A stretch of DNA of 64,000 nucleotides from positions 186,001 to 250,000 of the forward strand of contig NEEC01000031.1 of NCBI GenBank assembly GCA_002189035.1, in the 5' to 3' direction. Position numbers and translations under genes: made by a program. The notes beneath the pieces were generated by a model. The model was not told the DNA's origin and ran no database searches. It saw only the letters and a program-made list of their open reading frames with translations. Numbering within the stretch: position 1 is the stretch's first letter; the number at the start of each line of letters is the position of its first letter. Below, in pieces: positions 58,968-64,000 of this stretch. Source of the stretch: Utricularia gibba. Its lineage: Eukaryota; Streptophyta; Magnoliopsida; Lamiales; Lentibulariaceae.

Positions 58968-61799
58968 ATGAAGTCGGCCAATTCGGAAGTCTTGTTTGGC
59001 GTTGCCCGGAAGAGGTCAGCTCGACTCCTGCTTCTGGTGTTTGTCTTATACGTTATTTTGGTGGGTTTCGAGGTTCCTATACTATTTAGAAACGGACTGA
59101 GTATGGTATCTGAAGAGGGGTTGGTTAGCAGCAGTAACGGGATCATGAATTCAAAGCCTTTTGCACTTGAAAGCGAGGAGAATCTGGAGGAGAAAGAGGC
59201 CCCTATTCGCCCCTTTGATGTTTCATATCAGAGAAACAGCAGAGAGCTGACCAAGCCGTCGCTTTCTACCTTGAATTTCTCTGCAGCCATCGCTGATTCG
59301 AGTATGGAAGGCGGGATGTTTAATTCCGCAAGAGATGCCCTTGAACTCGGTAGAAGGCTTTGGAAAGATGTTGAATTGATCCATAAAAACAATATCAGGT
59401 CTTCTTTCAGCGCACCCACGGGCAGCAGGGATTCTGAGACGTGCCCACATTCAGTATCGGTCACAGACGATGAATTTTCAAGGAATGGGAAACTTCTGGT
59501 GTTGCCTTGTGGGCTCACGTTGGGGTCCCATATCACGGTGATCGGAAAACCGAGGGGGCACACGCTGAAACTGATACAAAGATTTCGCTTTTGAGGGAGG
59601 GGCAGTATATAATGGTCTCACAGTTTATGATGGAGTTGCAAGGGCTGAAGGCTGTGGAAGGGGAGGATCCTCCGAGAATACTGCATTTTAATCCTAGGCT
59701 GAAGGGGGACTGGAGCGGGAAGCCAGTCATTGAGATGAATACCTGTTACCGCATGCAGTGGGGAACCTCGCACCGATGTGAAGGTTGGAGGTCTCGGGCG
59801 GATGAGGAGACGGGTGAGTGCAATATTTATGGGGCAAATGTTACTCCTAATCTGTGTTTTGCTTGCTTTTTGTATGTACTAAGTGTTAAGCCATCTATCT
59901 CATCACGGATGGTTAACTACTGATCTTGATCAAGAAATGGTGACTGCCACCAATGACATCTGTGCAACTTGAAATTGTACTGTCGAAATTGGGTTAACTG
60001 TTGAGGTTGCTAGAAAGTTGAAAATTTATGCTCTTTGTTTTCCCACTTTAGATATGTATTTTCTTAGGATTTTTGTAGTGGAAAAAACGTTGAATGTGAA
60101 TTTTCGTTGCTTCGCAGTGTGCACTGTATGGTATCATCACTCGTATTATATTTGAAGTGCAATATGCAGTCAAGATCCTTGATGGGTACTGCAGCTTATT
60201 TGATGAATTTTGTGCAGTTGATGAAATGGTCAAATGTGAACGTTGGATTCGGGATGATGATATCAAATCAGAGGAATCAAAGTCTGCATGGTGGTTGGCC
60301 CGTTTAATTGGAAGAACCAAAAAGGTTTCTGTTGATTGGCCTTACCCTTTTGTGGAAGACAAATTATTTGTACTCACTCTCACAGCTGGTTTGGAAGGTT
60401 ACCATGTCAACGTTGATGGAAGGCATGTCACCTCATTTCCTTACCGAACGGTGAGAATTCTACTGGATTTCAATGTTCCTTAGTTTTTTAATGTGTTCTT
60501 TTATGAATATTTATGTTTTGAAGTATAAAACTAGGGATTTGCCCTTGAGGATGCTACTGGATTATCAATCAATGGAGATGTCGACATCCAATCTGTTTTT
60601 GCTGCTTCATTGCCATCTTCGCATCCCAGTTTTGCACCTCAGAGACATCTTGATTTGTCTGAAAGATGGAAGGCTCCTCCGATCCCAGACAAACCTGCTG
60701 AACTATTCATAGGTATTCTTTCGGCTGGAAACCACTTTGCAGAACGTATGGCTGTGAGGAAGTCCTGGATGCAGCATAATCTTATCAAATCTTCAAAAGC
60801 TGTTGCACGGTTTTTTGTTGCATTGGTGGGTACATACAAATTGTTTCTTGAATTATGAAAAGATATTCTTGAGCTAAGATTGGAGCCAATGTTTTTAACA
60901 GCACGGACGGAAAGAGGTAAACATAGAATTAAGGAAGGAAGCAGAGTTTTTTGGTGACATTGTTATAGTTCCATATATGGACAACTATGATCTGGTTGTT
61001 CTCAAAACGATAGCCATCTGCGATTATGGGGTTAGTTGTGAATTGCCAACCAAATCTTTACCACTCTGCCACTCTCAGTTTCCTATCTTCAACTCAATTT
61101 GTCTACTGGTGTTGTTGCAGGTGAGGATTGTGGCTGCCAAATATGTTATGAAGGGAGACGATGACACATTCGTAAGGATAGATGCTATTATCGATGAAGC
61201 GAGAAAACTTCAAGACAGGAGCTTTTACATCGGAAATATGAACTACTATCATAAGCCACAGCGTAGTGGTAAATGGGCTGTTACATATGAGGTATATTGC
61301 CTTGCTGTAAGATTGCCCTTATTTTGATGAACTACTATCATGTTTTCATGTTTTTGTTTTGACCTTGTTGCGCTCATTTATGTTTTGTGCTTTTTAGGAA
61401 TGGCCAGAGGAAAGTTACCCACCATATGCAAACGGACCGGGTTATATACTCTCATCCGATATTGCAAAATCCATTCTTTCCGAATTCCATGGAGGCAAGC
61501 TACGGGTAAGCATAGCCAAACCTCTTTATTCTTGTACAATGCAGGTTTTCATTTCCCATTTTTCTTGAGCTGGAACTTGTTATTGGCAGTTGTTCAAAAT
61601 GGAAGATGTTAGTGTGGGAATGTGGGTTGAGAAATTTAATGGCACAACCCCAGTGGAGTATGTCCACAGCCTGAAATTCTGCCAATTTGGGTGTGTCGAA
61701 GACTACATAACTGCACATTACCAGTCCCCAAGGCAAATGCTCTGCCTTTGGGAGAAGCTAATACTTTTTGGTAGGCCTTCTTGTTGCAACATGAGATGA
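58968..61799 (+). CDS. galectin-domain beta-1,3-galactosyltransferase (Hyp-O-galactosyltransferase, GALT2-6 type), with one apparent frameshift
   Basis: Seven exons: 58968-59813, 60218-60450, 60535-60825, 60902-61030, 61121-61291, 61398-61505 and 61590-61799. With one added base the total is 663 codons (662 aa). It is a type II Golgi protein: a short basic N terminus, then a transmembrane anchor ([15 protein letters not shown]). The galectin-like domain covers about residues 180-395 ([55 protein letters not shown]). The GT31 domain follows: [23 protein letters not shown], the DDD motif at about residues 513-515, [27 protein letters not shown] and [13 protein letters not shown]2-6 enzymes add the first galactose to hydroxyproline of arabinogalactan proteins. 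The break is at a GGGGG run (59554-59558) in exon 1. Confidence 0.92.
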
Positions 61800-62081
61800 T
61801 CGAAGCATGGTATCTATACGTAAAGAAACATTAACTGAATTATCCATCGGAATTCAGAATCAGTGATCAAATTTTGCGGAGGGGGCATCACGGTGTGTTG
61901 TAATTCTCTATGTGCAGGTGCTGTGCTCTGTAAAATAGCTTTGGCAGCAGAGGTTGGATAGTTCACTGTTCATAAAAGTTAACACAACAGTTTAACTGGA
62001 TCGTAATCTGAATGAGTTATATATTATCTTTTGAATGACTGCAACTATACATCAAAACAATGAAACGTGTTTTCCATCATC

Positions 62082-64000
62082 TTAGACCAAAATCGTGAGA
62101 AGCAAACCCATGGCTGAAACCAGGAGGAGAGGCCTCCTGCACATATATCCAGCCGGGTTTGCAGGGGGAGGGGGTTGTGCAGCATTGTGGCCCGGTGATG
62201 CCGGCTCAGTGGACTGGCCTTCCCTTGAGCATGTGAAGTTGCAACGGCTTGAGTGAACAACCCTGTAAACTCCACTGTTTGCGAGAAGATAAACATCCTT
62301 GTTGTTATCTTGGCCGAAGGAAAAGATGTAGCTGAGAGAGGGGAACGACTGATTGGGAGCAAACGAGCAATTCAAAGGAGAATCTTGTGCGCAGTTGAAC
62401 GGAATCCTGATGCTGGTGAAGTTTCCGCTGTTGCTAGGACTTTCTGTGCCTGCCCACATAGCGCTACCATAAAGATCCGCATACAAGTACCTGCACATGC
62501 AAGAATTATAGAACCAGCCCTTCAAAAGAATTTCTGTGCCTGTCCAAGATGGTTGCTAGCTTTGGGACGGAGTTGTACCTTCCATACATACAGGGATCAG
62601 TCATAGATCGATACACGTAGCCGCCAGTAATCGATGCGGAGCGTTCGTACGAGCTCACTTCTGAGTGATCATACCCCATGACAGGGAAGATCAGCCTGAT
62701 TGCATCTACATTGATATTGGGGCCAAGAGACTGAGTAGGAGTGTTGGGGTAATGGCCCTCGTATGCACGCCACCCATAATTTCCTTTTTTGGTGATCAAA
62801 TCAACCTCCTCGTATACATCCTGTTGCAGTCAACTAGAATCAAAGTAAAAGCCGTGGCCATGACAACAAAAACTTATCACATGCTGCTGGGAATAACATA
62901 AGAGGAATTCAGTACCTGCCCCACGTCCCCGCACATGAAATATGAATTTCGCTCTGAATCAAAGCTACATCTCCATGGATTTCGGAAACCCAAAGACCAT
63001 ATCTCTTTCTGCGTATCTGGATATTCTCTGTAAGGGTTGTCCTTTGGAATAGAGTAGTTTCCCCATAGGTTAAGTTGAGCAGCCTCGGTTTCACCTAAAA
63101 TAACATTGAACAAGTTGCATGCACAGCAGAATCAAGTCTCTGCTAGGAATATGAATATGCAGGATATATCACACAGAAGCATCTCACTTGGTAAATTGTC
63201 AACGTCAAACCTCATGATCTTCCCAAGCAGAGATTTCTTGTTCAAGGCGAAGTTATATGCGTCTCCTGTAGCCCCACCATCTCCCATCATGAAGTACAAG
63301 TATCCATCGTCTGGTCCAAAAATTATTTGCCCTCCGTGGTGAGTTGTGAATGGGAGCCCCATAGTGAATATTCTGCGAACTTCCATAGGATTACCTCTAG
63401 TTGCCTGAAAAAATAGCCCCTTGTATTATATTTTCATTCAGGCTAAGATAACTTGGGCGGTTTAGCACATACCATTGAAGGGTGTGAAGCTGTTCCATTT
63501 ACGGTAAACTCGGAAATGACGCTATGGTACCGGCAGGGAGATGCACCGTTGACAGGAGTCAGGGTAGAGGGATCACACCCAACATCTGTATTACATGCAC
63601 ATCTACCTACGCAGTCTGGCGACTTTTCCTTATCACAGTTGTAGGAAACAAAGAACCGGCCATTCTCAATAAATCTTGGATGAAAAGCAATTCCAAGCAG
63701 ACCAAATTCATTATCAAAATGAACTTCATCTGTTAAATCTAGAAAAGGTCTGGCCTCATCAAGCTCCAGCACCCCACCTGAACCTATTTCAGGAATGGTT
63801 GCCAACCAAATCCTTCCTGCCTGGTTTGCAAACAATGCCCTGTTAGAGCCATCAGGGTGAGCAGCCATGTCTAAGAATGACCCATTTCCAATTTTCTCTA
63901 GGCACAAACCACTTGGGGGGCTAGCAACATCAGTCACATTTAACACCACCGGTGATCCGCTAAAGCAAGGTAATCCATCAGCCGAAGCTCCACCAAGTGC
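62082..64000 (-). CDS. HIPL-type glucose/sorbosone dehydrogenase-like protein, GPI-anchored, N terminus outside the window
   Basis: Five exons are seen: from beyond 64000 to 63473, then 63404-63188, 63094-62916, 62820-62579 and 62490-62082. The first is open to the window edge, so the N terminus is missing. Signatures of the plant HIPL (hedgehog-interacting-protein-like) family are FLDMAAHPDGSNRALFANQAGRIW, FDNEFGLLGIAFHPRF, GGQIIFGPDDGYLYFMMGDGG, LGFRNPWRCSFD and CGDVGQDVYEEVDLI, which form a six-bladed soluble quinoprotein dehydrogenase propeller. A Cys-rich insert (CVGRCACNTDVGCD) is also typical. The C terminus ends in a hydrophobic tail after a Pro-rich stretch, consistent with a GPI anchor. 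Family members sit at the cell surface and their substrate is not settled. It is convergent with the galactosyltransferase gene. Confidence 0.9.

Noticed and set aside
31204-60000. Programmed ribosomal frameshifting as the explanation for the frame breaks
   Set aside because: Twelve sites in seven unrelated nuclear genes share no slippery heptamer. All are fixed by one added base, which fits sequencing loss better.
1-64000. CRISPR arrays, operons, integrated virus or transposon genes
   Set aside because: The window has plant nuclear genes with introns. I saw no spaced direct repeats, reverse transcriptase, integrase or transposase motifs, or long terminal repeats.

Overview
The window is nuclear DNA of a flowering plant. 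Every recognisable gene is a plant nuclear gene: a BOR-type boron exporter, a PORR-domain protein, a Dof factor, a CASP-like protein, RDR2, pTAC2, a U-box/ARM ligase, an MRS2 transporter and a hydroxyproline galactosyltransferase. Introns are short, with GT..AG ends and AT-rich interiors. I count about 23 protein genes in 64 kb, which is a compact euchromatic region. I saw no transposon with coding capacity, no CRISPR array and no rRNA. The species cannot be fixed from the sequence alone.

Layout. 0-7 kb: a fragment at the left edge (+), a multi-pass membrane protein (-) and a BOI-type RING ligase (+). 7-17.8 kb: a BOR1-type boron transporter (-), a PORR organelle RNA-binding protein (-) and a Dof transcription factor (+). 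18-24 kb: the mitochondrial Fe-S scaffold ISU1 (-), an RRM protein of AIPP1/EDM3 type (+), a DUF1645 protein (+) and a CASP-like 4A protein (-). 25-38 kb: DNA topoisomerase I (-), a small plant-specific protein (+), RDR2 (-) and a DUF4228/PADRE protein (+). 38-48.5 kb: an EDEM-type alpha-mannosidase MNS5 (-), a U-box/ARM ligase (+) and pTAC2 (-). 48.5-64 kb: an unresolved coding-like stretch, an MRS2 Mg transporter (-), a DM13/DOMON/cytochrome b561 protein (-), a small membrane-protein candidate (-), a dynein-light-chain protein (-), a galectin-type Hyp-O-galactosyltransferase (+) and a HIPL-type dehydrogenase (-) that runs off the right edge.

The genes are a normal mix of housekeeping functions, not an operon or a biosynthetic cluster. 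Many neighbours are divergent pairs. Exon structures were built by hand from splice signals, reading phase and remembered family sequences. For most genes the total coding length closes to a whole number of codons.

The strongest unexpected signal concerns sequence quality. Seven otherwise intact genes between 31 and 60 kb contain 12 single-base frame breaks. Each is repaired by adding one base to a run of identical bases, or one beside it. None was found in the nine complete genes to the left. The likely cause is under-called homopolymers in the assembly rather than mass pseudogenisation. I found no convincing new biological system. The best biological oddity is an Ala-Met-Asn in place of the Gly-Met-Asn signature of the MRS2 protein.
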